Positions 26,980-38,237 of a stretch of DNA of 64,000 nucleotides are shown here, one piece after another. The DNA is from Buttiauxella massiliensis. Lineage in GTDB: Bacteria > Pseudomonadota > Gammaproteobacteria > Enterobacterales > Enterobacteriaceae. The notes beneath the pieces are model-generated. The model was not told the DNA's origin. It saw only the letters and a program-made list of their open reading frames with translations, and searched no databases. A program made the position numbers and the translations under genes. The stretch is from contig NZ_LR722651.1 in assembly GCF_902500225.1 (NCBI RefSeq), forward strand, positions 186,001-250,000, read 5' to 3'. The stretch's first letter is position 1; every line of letters starts with the position of its first letter.

Positions 26980-27477
26980 ATGAGCGAAATAGTGATACGC
27001 CACGCTGAATTAAGAGATCTTGATGCTTTACGTCAGATTAACGCCCAGCCAGAGGTTTATCACAACACGCTACAAATTCCTCATCCTTCGCTAGAAATGT
27101 GGGAAGAACGAATGAAGCATCCACATTCAGGACGCAAAAGCCTGGTGGCTTGCATAGACGATGTGGTTATGGGCCATTTAGTTTTGTCTGTTGAACCCAA
27201 CCCGCGCCGCAGCCACGTTGCGACTTTCGGGATGAGTGTTTGTATGAAACATCGCAATCGTGGTGTCGCCAGCGCACTTATGTCAGCGATGACCGACCTG
27301 TGTGATAACTGGCTGCGCATCGATCGTATTGAGCTGACGGTGTTTGTTGATAACGCACCTGCATTGGCGGTTTACCGTAAATTTGGCTTTGAAATTGAAG
27401 GCACAGGGAAGAACTACGCACTGCGTGACGGGCAGTATGTGGATGCGTATTTTATGGCGCGATGTAAGCAAAATTGA
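26980..27477 (+). CDS. yhhY: GNAT-family L-amino acid N-acetyltransferase YhhY/AaaT
   Basis: 165 residues from ATG 26980 (E. coli 162); AAAGGA lies just upstream, and the frame's 56 further codons run across the ryhB promoter without homology. GNAT fold: the acetyl-CoA binding motif A is MKHRNRGVASALMSAM (Q/RxxGxA), and VFVDNAPALAVYRKFGFE is motif B. E. coli YhhY acetylates phenylalanine and methionine. A strong hairpin follows. The gene is transcribed away from ryhB. Confidence 0.93.
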   Translation: MSEIVIRHAELRDLDALRQINAQPEVYHNTLQIPHPSLEMWEERMKHPHSGRKSLVACIDDVVMGHLVLSVEPNPRRSHVATFGMSVCMKHRNRGVASALMSAMTDLCDNWLRIDRIELTVFVDNAPALAVYRKFGFEIEGTGKNYALRDGQYVDAYFMARCKQN

Positions 27478-27483
27478 AACGCC

Positions 27484-27513
27484 CTCGCCCTTTCCGTTTC
27501 TGGAAAGGGCGAG
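27484..27513. terminator. Bidirectional hairpin between yhhY and ggt
   Basis: CTCGCCCTTTCC-GTTTCT-GGAAAGGGCGAG is a perfect 12-base-pair stem between convergent genes. T-runs are weak on both sides, with GTTTC and later T's on the minus strand. Confidence 0.7.
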
Positions 27514-27519
27514 AACGGA

Positions 27520-29274
27520 TTAATAACCCGCAGTTAAATCATCAACCGAACGCGGGTCAGAAGCGCCATATAGCGAGCCATCTGGCCCAACCATAATGCT
27601 TTGCGTGCTTCCCATCGCCTCTTTCACCTGAACATTCTGCCCTTTCTCTTTCAACAGTTTGATCGTATCCGGGCTAAAGCCTTTTTCGACTCTTAACTCA
27701 TCGGGCAGCCATTGGTGATGGAAACGAGGTGCATTAGTTGCTTCGGCGACATTCATCCCATAATCGATGGTATTCATCACCATCTGCAGCACTGTCGTGA
27801 TGATTCGGCTACCGCCAGGGCTGCCGGTCACCAGCCAGGTTTTGCCATCTTTCACCACAATAGTTGGCGACATTGAAGACAAAGGGCGTTTATGCGGGCC
27901 TACGGCGTTGGCATCACCACCGACCAGCCCATAAACGTTTGGCACGCCGGGTTTAGCTGAGAAATCATCCATTTGGTTATTCATCAGGATGCCGGTATTA
28001 CCCGCCACAATGCCGGTACCAAATACAGTATTGAGCGTATAGGTCACTGCCACAGCGTTGCCATCTTTATCCACCACGGAGAAATGGGTGGTCTGGTTAC
28101 TTTCATACGGTGCGAGTTTGCCGGGTTTGATTTCGCTCGACGGGCGCGCTTTGTTGATGTCTATCTGCTCCGCCAGTGATTTGGCGTAGGTTTTGTTAGT
28201 CAGCGCTTGCCACGGCACTTTCACAAAATCCGGATCACCGAGGTATTCCGAGCGATCCGCATAAGCATATTTTTCAGCTTCTGCGGTAAGTTGCATCGCA
28301 TCGGCGCTGCCAAAACCGTATTTAGAGAGGTCGAAGTTTTCCAGAATATTGAGGATTTCAACGATGTGAATGCCACCAGACGATGGTGGAGGCATAGAGA
28401 AAATCTCGTATCCGCGATAGGTACCGCTTATCGGCGCACGTTCAACAGCTTTGTAATTCGCAAGATCAGCCTTGCTAATTAACCCACCATTTTTTGCCAT
28501 TTCGTCAGCAATCTGGTCGGCAATAACGCCTTTATAGAATGCGTCCGGCCCATTCTCAGCAATCATCTCAAGGCTTTTAGCGAGATTGGTCTGTACCAGT
28601 TTGTCGTCCTTTTGCAGCGGTTCGCCATCAGCTTTCCAGAAAATAGCCTTGCTGTTTGGGTGATTCGGGAGCACTTCCGCGCCATAGACTTTCAGGTCTT
28701 CCGCCAGCGCATCATTCACTGTGAAACCGTCTTGCGCCAGTTTGATAGCGGGCTGGATAACTTTGTTTAGCGGCAAAGTACCGTACTTTTCCAGGGCCAT
28801 GGAGAAGCCTGCCACAGTGCCTGGCGTGCCTGAAGCAAGATGAGAAGTAAGGGATTTTTTGCTGTCAGCATTGCCCTGCGCATCGAGGAACATATCGCGC
28901 GTGGCTTTTTCCGGAGCCATTTCACGGAAATCAATGGCGGTGGTTCTACCGTCTTTGGTGCGCAGCATCATAAAGCCACCGCCACCAATATTACCCGCCT
29001 GCGGGTGTGTTACCGCCAGCGCAAAGCCCACGGCAACGGCGGCATCAATCGCGTTCCCACCTTGTTTAAGAATATCGACGCCCACTTGTGTAGCGAGGGA
29101 ATCTTGCGAGGCAACCATGCCATTTTCAGCACGCACAGCATGATGCACATCGGCTTCAACCCCATAGGATACCGGAGGCGGCGCGGCGCTGGCAGTCAGG
29201 CAGAGTCCAATCATTAGCGCGGGAATGGTTACCCAGCGCAGCATTTCCGAACGAAAAGTTTCCCACTGCTTCAT
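27520..29274 (-). CDS. ggt: Gamma-glutamyltranspeptidase Ggt (periplasmic, self-processing)
   Basis: 584 residues from ATG 29274; the ATG at 29289 lacks a ribosome site, while GGAGA nine bases before 29274 supports the choice. Signal peptide with core WVTIPALMIGLCLTASAA. Ntn-hydrolase: the proenzyme self-cleaves before the threonine in NQTTHFSVVD (around residue 395), which becomes the nucleophile of the small subunit. PLSSMSPTIV and GSPGGSRIITTVLQ form the glutamyl site. It hydrolyses glutathione and other gamma-glutamyl peptides in the periplasm. The whole length is very close to E. coli GGT (580). Confidence 0.96.
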   Translation of the reverse strand: MKQWETFRSEMLRWVTIPALMIGLCLTASAAPPPVSYGVEADVHHAVRAENGMVASQDSLATQVGVDILKQGGNAIDAAVAVGFALAVTHPQAGNIGGGGFMMLRTKDGRTTAIDFREMAPEKATRDMFLDAQGNADSKKSLTSHLASGTPGTVAGFSMALEKYGTLPLNKVIQPAIKLAQDGFTVNDALAEDLKVYGAEVLPNHPNSKAIFWKADGEPLQKDDKLVQTNLAKSLEMIAENGPDAFYKGVIADQIADEMAKNGGLISKADLANYKAVERAPISGTYRGYEIFSMPPPSSGGIHIVEILNILENFDLSKYGFGSADAMQLTAEAEKYAYADRSEYLGDPDFVKVPWQALTNKTYAKSLAEQIDINKARPSSEIKPGKLAPYESNQTTHFSVVDKDGNAVAVTYTLNTVFGTGIVAGNTGILMNNQMDDFSAKPGVPNVYGLVGGDANAVGPHKRPLSSMSPTIVVKDGKTWLVTGSPGGSRIITTVLQMVMNTIDYGMNVAEATNAPRFHHQWLPDELRVEKGFSPDTIKLLKEKGQNVQVKEAMGSTQSIMVGPDGSLYGASDPRSVDDLTAGY

Positions 29275-29398
29275 CGTTATTTTCTCCATGCTTATCAGGG
29301 GCAATCCCCCGTTAAGCCTGGTCTAAAAATCCTAAATAACCATCGGGTTGGTGGAAAACGATTAAACTTAGTAGATCCCCCAAATGGAGGAAGTGACG

Positions 29399-29848
29399 AT
29401 GAAAAAAATACTCATACTGGCGGCTTTGCTGCCATTGACCTGTTTGGCACAGCCAATTAATACCCTGAATAATCCAAACCAACCGGATTACCAGATCCCA
29501 AGTCAGCAACGGATGCAGCAACAGATGCAAACGCAGCAGATACAGCAAAAAGGGATGTTGAATCAGCAGTTACAAACGCAGACACGCATCCAGCAACAGC
29601 ATCTGGAAGGGCAGATAAACAATAATTCGCAGCAGGACGTCTTTAAGGTGAAAAAAACGCTGCCCAATGAAATGGAAGTCGGAACGCAGCAGGTACTGCC
29701 AAATACCAATGGCGGGATGCTAAGTGGCAGCGGAAGTAGCAGCCAGGATCATATGCTGCAACCAAAAACCAATGGCAGCATGCTCAATCAAAACAGCAAC
29801 TCGACTTCACTACAGCCGAATATCCCGCTGAAAACAATTGGGCCGTAA
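29399..29848 (+). CDS. yhhA: Exported Gln/Asn-rich protein YhhA (DUF2756)
   Basis: 149 residues from ATG 29399, set by GGAGG eight bases upstream; the frame's first in-frame ATG (29384) has no such site. Signal peptide [17 protein letters not shown], then a low-complexity Gln-rich region ([29 protein letters not shown], about residues 30-75) and a Ser/Asn-rich tail ending LKTIGP as in E. coli YhhA. The function is unknown. The Gln-rich part is likely helical or coiled-coil. Divergent from ggt as in E. coli. Confidence 0.9.
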   Translation: MKKILILAALLPLTCLAQPINTLNNPNQPDYQIPSQQRMQQQMQTQQIQQKGMLNQQLQTQTRIQQQHLEGQINNNSQQDVFKVKKTLPNEMEVGTQQVLPNTNGGMLSGSGSSSQDHMLQPKTNGSMLNQNSNSTSLQPNIPLKTIGP

Positions 29849-29856
29849 AGGAGATA

Positions 29857-29928
29857 GTGGGTGACGCTCGCGCTACCCACCTTACAATGCCGAAACTACA
29901 GGTCGGATAAGCTTGCGTCATCCGACAT
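29857..29928. repeat. BIME: two REP units between yhhA and ugpQ
   Basis: GTGGGTGACGCTCGCGCTACCCAC (split as two arms, 29857-29880) and GGTCGGATAAGCTTGCGTCA then TCCGAC (29901-29926) are two palindromic units between convergent genes. Confidence 0.7.
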
Positions 29929-29939
29929 TGGTCAGCCAT

Positions 29940-30680
29940 TTAGTCTGTAAAGTCCGCACCAATCTGGTCGATACGGTCAGTACAAATGGTATCGACTCCC
30001 CAGCGCAGCAGCGTTGCTGCGCGCTCGGGAACATTCACGGTATAAACCAGAATATGTAATCCAGCCGCTTTCAGTTGCTGTACGCGAGATTCAGAAAGCA
30101 GTTTATGGTTCAGGTGAATGGAAACGCAGCCAAGCCTGGTGGTCAGCTCCCGCCAGTCATCACGCCACTCATCAAGTAACAACCCGCGTGGAAGCTCAGG
30201 CACGGCATTTTGTGCCGCCTCCAGCGCTTCGATAGAAAACGAAGAGAGCAATGGATCGGTTTGCCCAAACCATAACTCCCGTGCCGCCAGTGCGATGACT
30301 TTCCCGGTTTCTCTATCGGTACCCGTGGTCGGTTTAATTTCGATATTTGCCATCATGCCGTGTTGTTTACAACGCGCAGCAACCTGCGAAAGAAGGGGTA
30401 TTGGCTCACCTTTAAATTCGCCACTAAACCAACTTCCCACATCAACATTCAGCAGCTTATCCCACGGCAAATCGCCCGCTACTCCCCAACCATTGCTGGT
30501 GCGCTCAAGCGTGTCGTCATGTAGCAAGAAGATTTGCCCGTCTTTTGATAGTTTGGCGTCAAACTCAATCATGGTGTGGCCGTAGCGCGCACCGATATCA
30601 ATAGCCGCCAGCGTATTTTCCGGTGCCAATTTTCCGCCACCACGATGGGCCGCGACTTTTGGGTATGGCCAGTTACTCAT
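29940..30680 (-). CDS. ugpQ: Cytoplasmic glycerophosphodiester phosphodiesterase UgpQ
   Basis: 246 residues (E. coli 247). GDPD-family TIM barrel: [17 protein letters not shown] near the N-terminus carries the catalytic HRG and [30 protein letters not shown] (in two pieces EFDAKLSKD and [10 protein letters not shown]) carries metal ligands and the second His. It hydrolyses glycerophosphodiesters to glycerol-3-phosphate plus alcohol inside the cell after Ugp import. The ATG overlaps the ugpC stop by four bases. Last gene of ugpBAECQ. Confidence 0.96.
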   Translation of the reverse strand: MSNWPYPKVAAHRGGGKLAPENTLAAIDIGARYGHTMIEFDAKLSKDGQIFLLHDDTLERTSNGWGVAGDLPWDKLLNVDVGSWFSGEFKGEPIPLLSQVAARCKQHGMMANIEIKPTTGTDRETGKVIALAARELWFGQTDPLLSSFSIEALEAAQNAVPELPRGLLLDEWRDDWRELTTRLGCVSIHLNHKLLSESRVQQLKAAGLHILVYTVNVPERAATLLRWGVDTICTDRIDQIGADFTD

Positions 30681-31747
30681 AAACGTTGTCCATTTTCTTT
30701 ATCAAAGAAATGTAGATGATTTTCAGGCAGATACAGCCATAGAGTACTGCCGGGTTGCGGGCGTTCCTGATGCGACAGGCGCACCACCATTTTTTGCTCG
30801 CCCCAACGCCCGTGCACTAAATTATCTGCTCCCAGCATCTCCAGCGTGTCCACCACAAATGGCACGCCGCCTGCAGTTTGTGAGCTTAGCGCAATATGTT
30901 CCGGGCGGATACCCAGGGTAACAGCGCGGCCTCGTTGCAGATTTGCCGCGTTTCCCAGTGGCAACGCCATGCCACCAGCGAGTTGAAAACGCGTGCCGTC
31001 GGTGCTGATATTTCCTTCCAGCAAGTTCATGGCAGGCGAACCAATAAAGCTCGCCACAAAGCGGCTTGCCGGGCGCTCGTAGACTTCGACTGGCGTGCCG
31101 ATTTGCTCTGCAACACCTTTGTTCATCACCATCACGCGCTGCGCAAGGGTCATCGCTTCAACCTGGTCGTGCGTGACGTACAAACTGGTGGTCTGCAGGC
31201 GGCGATGTAACTGTTGTAATTCCAGGCGCATCTGCACACGCAGCTTGGCATCAAGGTTTGAGAGCGGTTCATCAAACAGAAAAACCGCCGGGTCACGCAC
31301 GATTGCACGGCCCATCGCCACGCGCTGACGCTGCCCACCAGAAAGCTCACGCGGGCGGCGTTTGAGCAAACCATCGAGTTCGAGAATTCGGGCCGCTTCC
31401 ACCACTTTTTGCTGAATATGCGCTTTACCCATACCGCGAATTTTCAGGCCCCAGGCCATGTTTTCTTCCACACTCATATGTGGATAAAGCGCGTAGTTCT
31501 GGAACACCATCGCGATGCCGCGTTCTTTCGGCTCCATTTCGGTGACGCGCTGGCGATCAATCCAGATATCACCACTGGTGACGCGCTCAAGCCCGGCAAC
31601 CATACGTAACAACGTCGATTTTCCGCAGCCCGACGGCCCCACCATCACGATAAATTCACCGTCTGCGACATCCAGCGTCAGTGGCTGAATCACCTGGGTT
31701 TTGTTGTCCCAACTTTTGGATACTGCCTGTAATTTCAGTCCTGCCAT
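30677..31747 (-). CDS. ugpC: Glycerol-3-phosphate ABC transporter ATPase UgpC
   Basis: 356 residues, same as E. coli UgpC. MalK-type ATPase: Walker [10 protein letters not shown] (about residues 37-45), Q-loop [13 protein letters not shown], signature [14 protein letters not shown], Walker [11 protein letters not shown], then a C-terminal TOBE/OB regulatory domain (RPEHIAL). It powers uptake of sn-glycerol-3-phosphate and glycerophosphodiesters via UgpAE. Three bases separate ugpE from ugpC, and four overlap with ugpQ. Confidence 0.97.
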   Translation of the reverse strand: MAGLKLQAVSKSWDNKTQVIQPLTLDVADGEFIVMVGPSGCGKSTLLRMVAGLERVTSGDIWIDRQRVTEMEPKERGIAMVFQNYALYPHMSVEENMAWGLKIRGMGKAHIQQKVVEAARILELDGLLKRRPRELSGGQRQRVAMGRAIVRDPAVFLFDEPLSNLDAKLRVQMRLELQQLHRRLQTTSLYVTHDQVEAMTLAQRVMVMNKGVAEQIGTPVEVYERPASRFVASFIGSPAMNLLEGNISTDGTRFQLAGGMALPLGNAANLQRGRAVTLGIRPEHIALSSQTAGGVPFVVDTLEMLGADNLVHGRWGEQKMVVRLSHQERPQPGSTLWLYLPENHLHFFDKENGQRL

Positions 31748-31750
31748 GGG

Positions 31751-32596
31751 TTATTTCTCACTATCCACTAAGCCACGCACAAACGCGCGTTGCATTACTA
31801 AAACGATGATTACCGGGGGAATAAGGGTCAGCAGCATGGCCGCCATTACCTGGTTCCACTGCGTAGAGCCTTCACCAGACGACATCATCCCTTTGATACC
31901 CGCGACAGCCGTACCGAGGTTAACGTCGCTGATAATCAGCAACGGCCACAGATACTGATTCCAGCCGTAGATAAAGGTGATGACGAACAGCGCCGCCAGA
32001 TTGGTTTTTGAGAGCGGCAAGACTATGTCGCGGAAGAAACGCATCGGCGTTGCACCATCGATGCGTGCCGCTTCCATTAACTCGTCGGGCAGCGTCATAA
32101 AGAACTGGCGGAACAGGAAGGTCGCGGTCGCTGAAGCCATTAGTGGCAGCGTCAGGCCGGTGTAGCTATCGAGCATTTTAAGATTTGCGATGACTTCAAC
32201 GGTTGGAAAAATACGCACTTCAACTGGCAGCATCAGGGTGATAAAGATCATCCAGAAGAACAGGTTACGCAGCGGAAAGCGGAACCAGACAATGGCAAAA
32301 GCGGAGAGCATCGACACCGTGATTTTGCCGATGGTAATCACCATCGCCATCACAAAGCTGTTTAGCAGCATCAGACCGAACGGCGCACTGTTAGCACCAA
32401 CACCATGCGTCCAGATATAGGACATATTTTCCAGCAGATGCGTGCCCGGAATCAGCGTCATCGGCGTCTGAAATACGGCCTGGTTATCCAGTGTTGCCGC
32501 GACAAACGCCACATACATCGGGAACAGAATGACGATGATGCCAAGTATCAGCATGGTATGGCTGAAAATAGTCAGCCCACGACGATTCTCAATCAT
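31751..32596 (-). CDS. ugpE: Glycerol-3-phosphate ABC transporter permease UgpE
   Basis: 281 residues with six hydrophobic helices. The binding-protein-dependent permease EAA loop is [20 protein letters not shown], which contacts UgpC. Inner membrane, partner of UgpA. The ATG overlaps the ugpA stop by four bases. Full-length match to E. coli UgpE. Confidence 0.96.
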   Translation of the reverse strand: MIENRRGLTIFSHTMLILGIIVILFPMYVAFVAATLDNQAVFQTPMTLIPGTHLLENMSYIWTHGVGANSAPFGLMLLNSFVMAMVITIGKITVSMLSAFAIVWFRFPLRNLFFWMIFITLMLPVEVRIFPTVEVIANLKMLDSYTGLTLPLMASATATFLFRQFFMTLPDELMEAARIDGATPMRFFRDIVLPLSKTNLAALFVITFIYGWNQYLWPLLIISDVNLGTAVAGIKGMMSSGEGSTQWNQVMAAMLLTLIPPVIIVLVMQRAFVRGLVDSEK

Positions 32597-33480
32597 TGGT
32601 AACGCACCTTACGTTCCACGAAGCGGAACTGAATGACGGTCAGTATGATCACCAGGAACATCAGCACGACCGATTGTGCCGCCGAAGCGGAAAGATCGAG
32701 TCCGGCAAAACCTTCACGGTAAATTTTGTAGATTAGCGTGGTGGTTGCCTGCACTGGGCCACCGCCTGTTGCAGCGTCGATAACCGGGAAGGTATCGAAA
32801 AAGGCATATACCAGGTTCACCACCAGCAGGAAGAAACTGACCGGGGCAATCAGCGGCAGCGACAGCTTAAAGAAACGTCGTACCGGCCCTGCGCCATCAA
32901 TCGATGCAGCCTCTACTAGCGAGCGAGGGATAGATTGCAATGCCGCAAAGAAGAACAGGAAGTTGTAGCTGATTTGCTTCCATACCGAGGCAAACACCAC
33001 GAGGAACATCGCCTGGCCGCTGTTTTGCGCGTGGTTCCAGTGGTAACCAAACTGCTCAAGCACATGAGTCAGCAAGCCGCGCCCAGGGTTAAACAGGAAG
33101 ATCCACAATACGGCGGCAATCGCGGGCGCGACCGCATACGGCAGTAACATCAGCGTTTGATAAATACGGCTGCCGCGCACCACATAATCCGTTAGCGCTG
33201 CGAAAAAGAGCGACACCAGCAGGCCACTACCAGCAACTAAGCCACTGAAAATTAATGTGGTGTAGAAAGAGTCGAGATAGTAGCTGTCGTGGAAAAGCTG
33301 TTTGAAGTTATCCAGCCCGACAAACGTGCTCGAAAGCCCAAACGGATCGACATTCTGGAGGGAGTACCACAACGCTTCGCCCGCAGGCCAAATGAAAAAG
33401 ATAATGGTGATAACCAGTTGCGGCAGGACAAGGGCATACGGCAGCCAGCCTGAACGGAACACCGGACGAGAAGAGGACAT
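32593..33480 (-). CDS. ugpA: Glycerol-3-phosphate ABC transporter permease UgpA
   Basis: 295 residues, six hydrophobic helices, equal to E. coli UgpA. EAA loop: [20 protein letters not shown]. It forms the heterodimeric channel with UgpE. A pair of REP units separates it from ugpB upstream, an arrangement that usually leaves the binding-protein message in excess over the membrane components. Confidence 0.96.
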   Translation of the reverse strand: MSSSRPVFRSGWLPYALVLPQLVITIIFFIWPAGEALWYSLQNVDPFGLSSTFVGLDNFKQLFHDSYYLDSFYTTLIFSGLVAGSGLLVSLFFAALTDYVVRGSRIYQTLMLLPYAVAPAIAAVLWIFLFNPGRGLLTHVLEQFGYHWNHAQNSGQAMFLVVFASVWKQISYNFLFFFAALQSIPRSLVEAASIDGAGPVRRFFKLSLPLIAPVSFFLLVVNLVYAFFDTFPVIDAATGGGPVQATTTLIYKIYREGFAGLDLSASAAQSVVLMFLVIILTVIQFRFVERKVRYQ

Positions 33481-33504
33481 AGTGTTGCTCTTATAGAGAT
33501 TAAT

Positions 33505-33577
33505 GGTGGATGTCGCATGCGCTAATCCACCCTACAACGGCTTTCGTAGGGCGGATAAGCGAAGCGCCATCCGACAT
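33505..33577. repeat. BIME between ugpB and ugpA
   Basis: Two facing REP units: GGTGGATGTCGCATGCGCTA then ATCCACCCTAC (33505-33534), and CGTAGGGCGGATAAGCGAAG then CGCCATCCGACA (33545-33576). Both are inside the ugp operon, after the binding-protein gene. Confidence 0.8.
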
Positions 33578-33586
33578 CAACAAAAC

Positions 33587-34903
33587 TTAAGACTTCGTCG
33601 ACTGCTCGAAACGGCGCAGCAGCTGATTTCCACGCTCAACCGAGCTATCTAACGCTTGTTGAGGGGTTTTCTTGCCGGTCCACACCGATTCCAGTTCTTC
33701 ATCCACTATGGTACGAATCTGTGGCATGTTGCCCAGACGCAGACCTTTGGTGAATGGCAATGGTGGCTTGTTCATCATCTGGCGCGTAGCGATATCAGCG
33801 CCTGGATTTTTCTCATAGAAGCCTTGTTCACGCGTCAGGTCATAAGCCGCTTTGGTAATTGGCAGATAACCTGTTTTCTGGTGCCACTCAGCGGCGATTT
33901 CTGGCTGAGCAAGGAACTGCATAAACTCGGCAACGCCTTTGTAAGTCGCAGCGTCTTTACCCTGCATAACCCACAGACTTGCCCCACCGATAATGGCGTT
34001 TTGCGGTGCGTTCGGAATGGTTGAATCGTAAGGCATCATGCCCACACCGTAGTTGAATTTGGCGTAATGGCGGATATCAGCAAGCGAACCGGAAGAGGCG
34101 GTTGTGATGGCGCAATCACCGTTGTAGAACTTCTCGGTGGATTCGTCTTTGCGGCCAAAGTAGCTGAAATCACCTTTCTTATTCAGCTCTTCCAGCAGAG
34201 CGATATGTTTCACTTGCTCTGGTTTATTGAATTTCAGAACTGCGTCAGTACCGTCAAAACCGTTGTTTTTGGTTGCAACCGGCAAGCCGTTCCACGCGCT
34301 GAAGTTTTCAATTTGAATCCAGCCCTGCCAGCCGCTGGCGTAACCACACTTCATACCCGCCGCTTTCAGCTTCGCAGTGTATTCAGCCAGCTCCTGCCAG
34401 GTTTTTGGCGGCTGGTCCGGATTCAGGCCAGCTTTCTTAAAAGCATCTTTGTTGTAATACAGCACTGGGGTGGAGCTGTTGAAAGGCTGGGAAAGCAGAT
34501 GCCCGGTTTTCGCATCGGTGTAGTAACCAGAAACCGTCGGCACAAATTGGGATTCGTCGAACTTAATGCCCGCATCGTTAAACACTTCATACACCGGCTT
34601 GATAGCTTTCGAGGCCATCATGGTCGCGGTGCCGACTTCGTAAACCTGCAAAATGGCTGGCGCATTGCCCGAACGGAAAGCCGCAATCCCTGCCGCCAGG
34701 TTTTGTTCGTAGTTACCTTTATAAACCGGAACAATTTTGTAGTCAGGATGCGTCTGGTTAAAACGTTGAGCCAGTGAGTCAACCTCTTTGCCCAACTCGC
34801 CTTCCATTGAATGCCAGAATGGAATGGAGGTGGCGGCGATAGCGCTGCTGCTAAATACGCATCCTAGCGCCAGGCAAATTGCTGTGTGTCGTAACGATGT
34901 CAT
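33587..34903 (-). CDS. ugpB: Glycerol-3-phosphate periplasmic binding protein UgpB
   Basis: 438 residues from ATG 34903, equal to E. coli UgpB. Signal peptide [20 protein letters not shown] then AIA; the mature part begins near [24 protein letters not shown] family 1 (MalE-like) fold. It captures G3P and glycerophosphodiesters in the periplasm and delivers them to UgpAEC. The open frame runs 21 codons further upstream with no signal-peptide sense. First gene of ugpBAECQ; E. coli controls it by PhoB and CRP. Confidence 0.96.
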   Translation of the reverse strand: MTSLRHTAICLALGCVFSSSAIAATSIPFWHSMEGELGKEVDSLAQRFNQTHPDYKIVPVYKGNYEQNLAAGIAAFRSGNAPAILQVYEVGTATMMASKAIKPVYEVFNDAGIKFDESQFVPTVSGYYTDAKTGHLLSQPFNSSTPVLYYNKDAFKKAGLNPDQPPKTWQELAEYTAKLKAAGMKCGYASGWQGWIQIENFSAWNGLPVATKNNGFDGTDAVLKFNKPEQVKHIALLEELNKKGDFSYFGRKDESTEKFYNGDCAITTASSGSLADIRHYAKFNYGVGMMPYDSTIPNAPQNAIIGGASLWVMQGKDAATYKGVAEFMQFLAQPEIAAEWHQKTGYLPITKAAYDLTREQGFYEKNPGADIATRQMMNKPPLPFTKGLRLGNMPQIRTIVDEELESVWTGKKTPQQALDSSVERGNQLLRRFEQSTKS

Positions 34904-34964
34904 TCGGTTATCTCTCTTCTTGTGTCGGATGCGCGAAATCACGCGTTTTTCTTCGCAACACAAC

Positions 34965-34984
34965 ATGACATGCGCATATGACAG
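34965..34984 (-). promoter_or_regulatory. Possible PhoB half-sites upstream of ugpB
   Basis: On the minus strand CTGTCATATGCGCATGTCAT has two TGTCAT half-sites 13 bases apart about 62-81 bases before the ugpB start. The Pho-box norm is 11, so this is a degenerate candidate resting partly on the known PhoB control of E. coli ugpB. Confidence 0.4.
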
Positions 34985-35055
34985 AAATAGAACAAGAGGA
35001 TGACGAAGCGATTACAGACTGGCTTCAGAAAAATGGCGAGAGAATGATAGATTTG

Positions 35056-35084
35056 TGAAAAAAATAATGGCAGCCAGCGCTGCC
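35056..35084 (-). terminator. Rho-independent terminator of the small exported-protein gene
   Basis: On the minus strand GGCAGC-GCTG-GCTGCC (35084-35069) is followed by ATTATTTTTTT. It starts two bases beyond the stop of the 90-codon gene. Confidence 0.85.
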
Positions 35085-35085
35085 G

Positions 35086-35358
35086 CTATAACGCTTTAAG
35101 CATTTTTTCCCGTTCAGCCACCTTACGACGTTGTTCTCGCCGTTCGTACTCGCGTTGCTGTTCGGATTTATCATCTTCATACGAGGGACATACTGAACTA
35201 CTGAATATGTTACATGCCACTTCCCCCGTCGCAGCAGGATCATGTTTCTCCTGCCAAATAGACGGGTCGCGAGGATTGATATTTTTACTCTCAAGCGCCG
35301 CAAGCGGGGCCGAGAAAAACAGCGTCCCAATAAGGGCATAGATACCAGAACGTGTCAT
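35086..35358 (-). CDS. Small exported protein of unknown function
   Basis: 90 residues. The N-terminus MTRSGIYALIGTLFFSAPLA is a good signal peptide, cleaved probably before ALESKN. The mature part has two cysteines (VACNIFSSSVCPSY) that could form a disulfide in the periplasm, then a charged Glu/Arg/Lys helix (DDKSEQQREYERREQRRKVA). AAGGAG six bases before the ATG and a terminator right after the stop make it a genuine independent gene. I do not recognise the family. It lies between livF and ugpB, where E. coli K-12 has no such gene that I can recall. It is flanked by terminators on both sides, so monocistronic. Confidence 0.8.
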   Translation of the reverse strand: MTRSGIYALIGTLFFSAPLAALESKNINPRDPSIWQEKHDPAATGEVACNIFSSSVCPSYEDDKSEQQREYERREQRRKVAEREKMLKAL

Positions 35359-35412
35359 CCTGAACTCCTTGTTCTGTTGGTGATAATAGAAATTATTCGC
35401 AATAATATCATA

Positions 35413-35442
35413 CGAAAAATAAAAAGAGCCGAAGCCCTTTTT
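35413..35442 (-). terminator. Rho-independent terminator of liv operon (UUCG tetraloop)
   Basis: Minus-strand AAAAAGGGC-TTCG-GCTCTTTTT then ATTTTTCG: nine base pairs including one G-U, a stable UUCG loop and a U-run. It sits about 30 bases past the livF stop. Confidence 0.9.
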
Positions 35443-35471
35443 ACTTTTTTAACGAGTTAATCCCTTGAAAT

Positions 35472-36185
<714 letters not shown>

Positions 36186-36186
36186 A

Positions 36187-36954
36187 TTAAGCCTCACCCA
36201 AATATGCGCGGATTACGTCAGGGTTGTTACGGATTTGCTCCGGCGTGCCGTTCGCAAGCGGCGTCCCCTGGTTTACCACGTAAATCCTGTCAGAAATGCC
36301 CATCACCAGTTTCATGTCATGCTCGATTAACAGCACGGTGGTGTTGTGATGGTTACGTAACTCCATGATTAACTCATCGAGCTCATGCGTTTCTTTCGGG
36401 TTAAGGCCAGCTGCGGGTTCATCAAGCATCAGAATTTCTGGCTGAGTCACCATGCAGCGTGCAATCTCGAGACGGCGCTGATCGCCATACGCCAGGTTGC
36501 TCGCCTGGCGGTTAGCCTGCTCAAGCAGACCAATACGATCAAGCCAGGTTGCAGCGCGGTCCAGCGCTTCGCTTTGTGAACGGCGAAAAGCTGGCGTTTT
36601 CAAAAGACCTGAGAACACACCGGTTTTCAGTTGCATATGCTGAGCAACCAGCAAGTTTTCAATCACGGTCATTTCGCGGAACAGACGCACGTGCTGGAAA
36701 GTACGCACCACGCCCATACGTGCAATTTGCTGACCCGGCAGCCCTTCAAGATGCTGATCACGCAACAGAATCGTACCGCCTGATGGCTTGTAGAAGCCGG
36801 TCAGGCAGTTAAACACCGTGGTTTTACCGGCACCGTTAGGGCCGATTAACGAAACAATTTCTTGTGGATGCAGTTCCAGAGAAACATTGTTTACGGCGAG
36901 CAGGCCGCCAAAACGCATCATCAAGCCGTTTACGGATAACAATGGCTGACTCAT
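36187..36954 (-). CDS. livG: Branched-chain amino acid ABC transporter ATPase LivG
   Basis: 255 residues, E. coli length. Walker [10 protein letters not shown], a long helical insert typical of the LivG branch ([15 protein letters not shown]), signature [13 protein letters not shown] and Walker [14 protein letters not shown]. Works with LivF on the LivHM permease. The ATG overlaps the livM stop by four bases. Confidence 0.96.
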   Translation of the reverse strand: MSQPLLSVNGLMMRFGGLLAVNNVSLELHPQEIVSLIGPNGAGKTTVFNCLTGFYKPSGGTILLRDQHLEGLPGQQIARMGVVRTFQHVRLFREMTVIENLLVAQHMQLKTGVFSGLLKTPAFRRSQSEALDRAATWLDRIGLLEQANRQASNLAYGDQRRLEIARCMVTQPEILMLDEPAAGLNPKETHELDELIMELRNHHNTTVLLIEHDMKLVMGISDRIYVVNQGTPLANGTPEQIRNNPDVIRAYLGEA

Positions 36955-38237
36955 GCCTGCTCTCCTTTCACTTGTTCCACTTGCTCTTTTTTAAGCTTCA
37001 ATTGCGGACGTGACATCGGCAGCAAGCCTTGTGGACGCCAGATCATCATCAGCACCATCAAGCCACCAAGCACCAACATGCTGTATTCGTTCAGATCACG
37101 CATCAGTTCACGCGATACCACCAGCAGCACGGCGGCGAGGATAACGGCAAATTGCGAGCCCATACCGCCCAGCACGACAATCGCCAGTACGAATGCCGAT
37201 TCGGCAAAAGTGAAGGATTCCGGGCTAACAAAGCCCTGGCGTGCGGCGAACAGCGTACCGGCAAAGCCTGCAAACGCGGCGCTAATAGTGAATGCGGTCA
37301 GCTTGATACGAGTTGGGTTCAGACCCAGTGAGCGGCATGCGATTTCATCTTCACGCAACGCTTCCCACGCACGGCCCAGCGGCATCCGCAGCAGTCGGTT
37401 AATCACAAACAGCGACAATACAACCAGCAACAGCGCAACCAGATAAAGGAAGATAATCCTGTCACCGGGGTTGTATGCGACGTTAAAGAAGTTACTGAAA
37501 GTGTCCCACCCGCCTTCACGCGTGCCACGGCTGAATTCCAGACCGAACAGCGTTGGTTTTGGGATCTGGCTGATGCCGTTCGGACCACCGGTAATTTCGG
37601 TGTTGTTGAGCAGCAAAATACGGACGATTTCACCAAAGCCGAGCGTCACAATCGCGAGGTAGTCGCCGCGTAAACGCAACACCGGGAAGCCAAGCAGGAA
37701 ACCTGCCGCCGCAGACACCAGGCCCGCTATTGGCAAGCATGTCCAGAAGCCTAAACCGTAGTAGTGGTTGAGCAGCGCAAAGGTATAAGCGCCGATGGCA
37801 TAAAAACCGCCGTAGCCCAGCACCAGCAAGCCAGACAAACCGACAACCACGTTCAGGCCAAGGCCGAGAATGATATAAATCATGGTGAGCGTGGCGATAT
37901 CCACCGTACCGCGTGACACCACAAACGGCCACGCAACCGCAAGCACCAACAGTGCCGCCAGGAACAGTTTCTGTTTCGGTGTAGAACCATCTAACGCAGG
38001 CAGCACAAACTTCGGCCCGGAGACTTTTTTCATGCCTTTCTGGAATGCAGGCCGCAGCAACTGGAAGACGAAGACAATCGCCGTACCAATCAACACCCAT
38101 TCCCAGCGCACTGTTTCCGCACTATGGACTACAAGCTTAGTACCATCGAGACTCAGCTGAACGCCCATAAAGACGCCCGCCAGCACGAAAAATATGGCTG
38201 CCGAAAGCAGCGCCAAAACAACATGCATCGGCTTCAT
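36951..38237 (-). CDS. livM: Branched-chain amino acid ABC transporter permease LivM
   Basis: 428 residues, E. coli LivM is similar in length (425). An N-terminal extension with two extra hydrophobic segments (residues about 1-110) precedes the BPD_transp_2 permease core; [20 protein letters not shown] and [14 protein letters not shown] are family motifs. Inner membrane partner of LivH. The start overlaps the livH stop by four bases. Confidence 0.96.
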   Translation of the reverse strand: MKPMHVVLALLSAAIFFVLAGVFMGVQLSLDGTKLVVHSAETVRWEWVLIGTAIVFVFQLLRPAFQKGMKKVSGPKFVLPALDGSTPKQKLFLAALLVLAVAWPFVVSRGTVDIATLTMIYIILGLGLNVVVGLSGLLVLGYGGFYAIGAYTFALLNHYYGLGFWTCLPIAGLVSAAAGFLLGFPVLRLRGDYLAIVTLGFGEIVRILLLNNTEITGGPNGISQIPKPTLFGLEFSRGTREGGWDTFSNFFNVAYNPGDRIIFLYLVALLLVVLSLFVINRLLRMPLGRAWEALREDEIACRSLGLNPTRIKLTAFTISAAFAGFAGTLFAARQGFVSPESFTFAESAFVLAIVVLGGMGSQFAVILAAVLLVVSRELMRDLNEYSMLVLGGLMVLMMIWRPQGLLPMSRPQLKLKKEQVEQVKGEQA

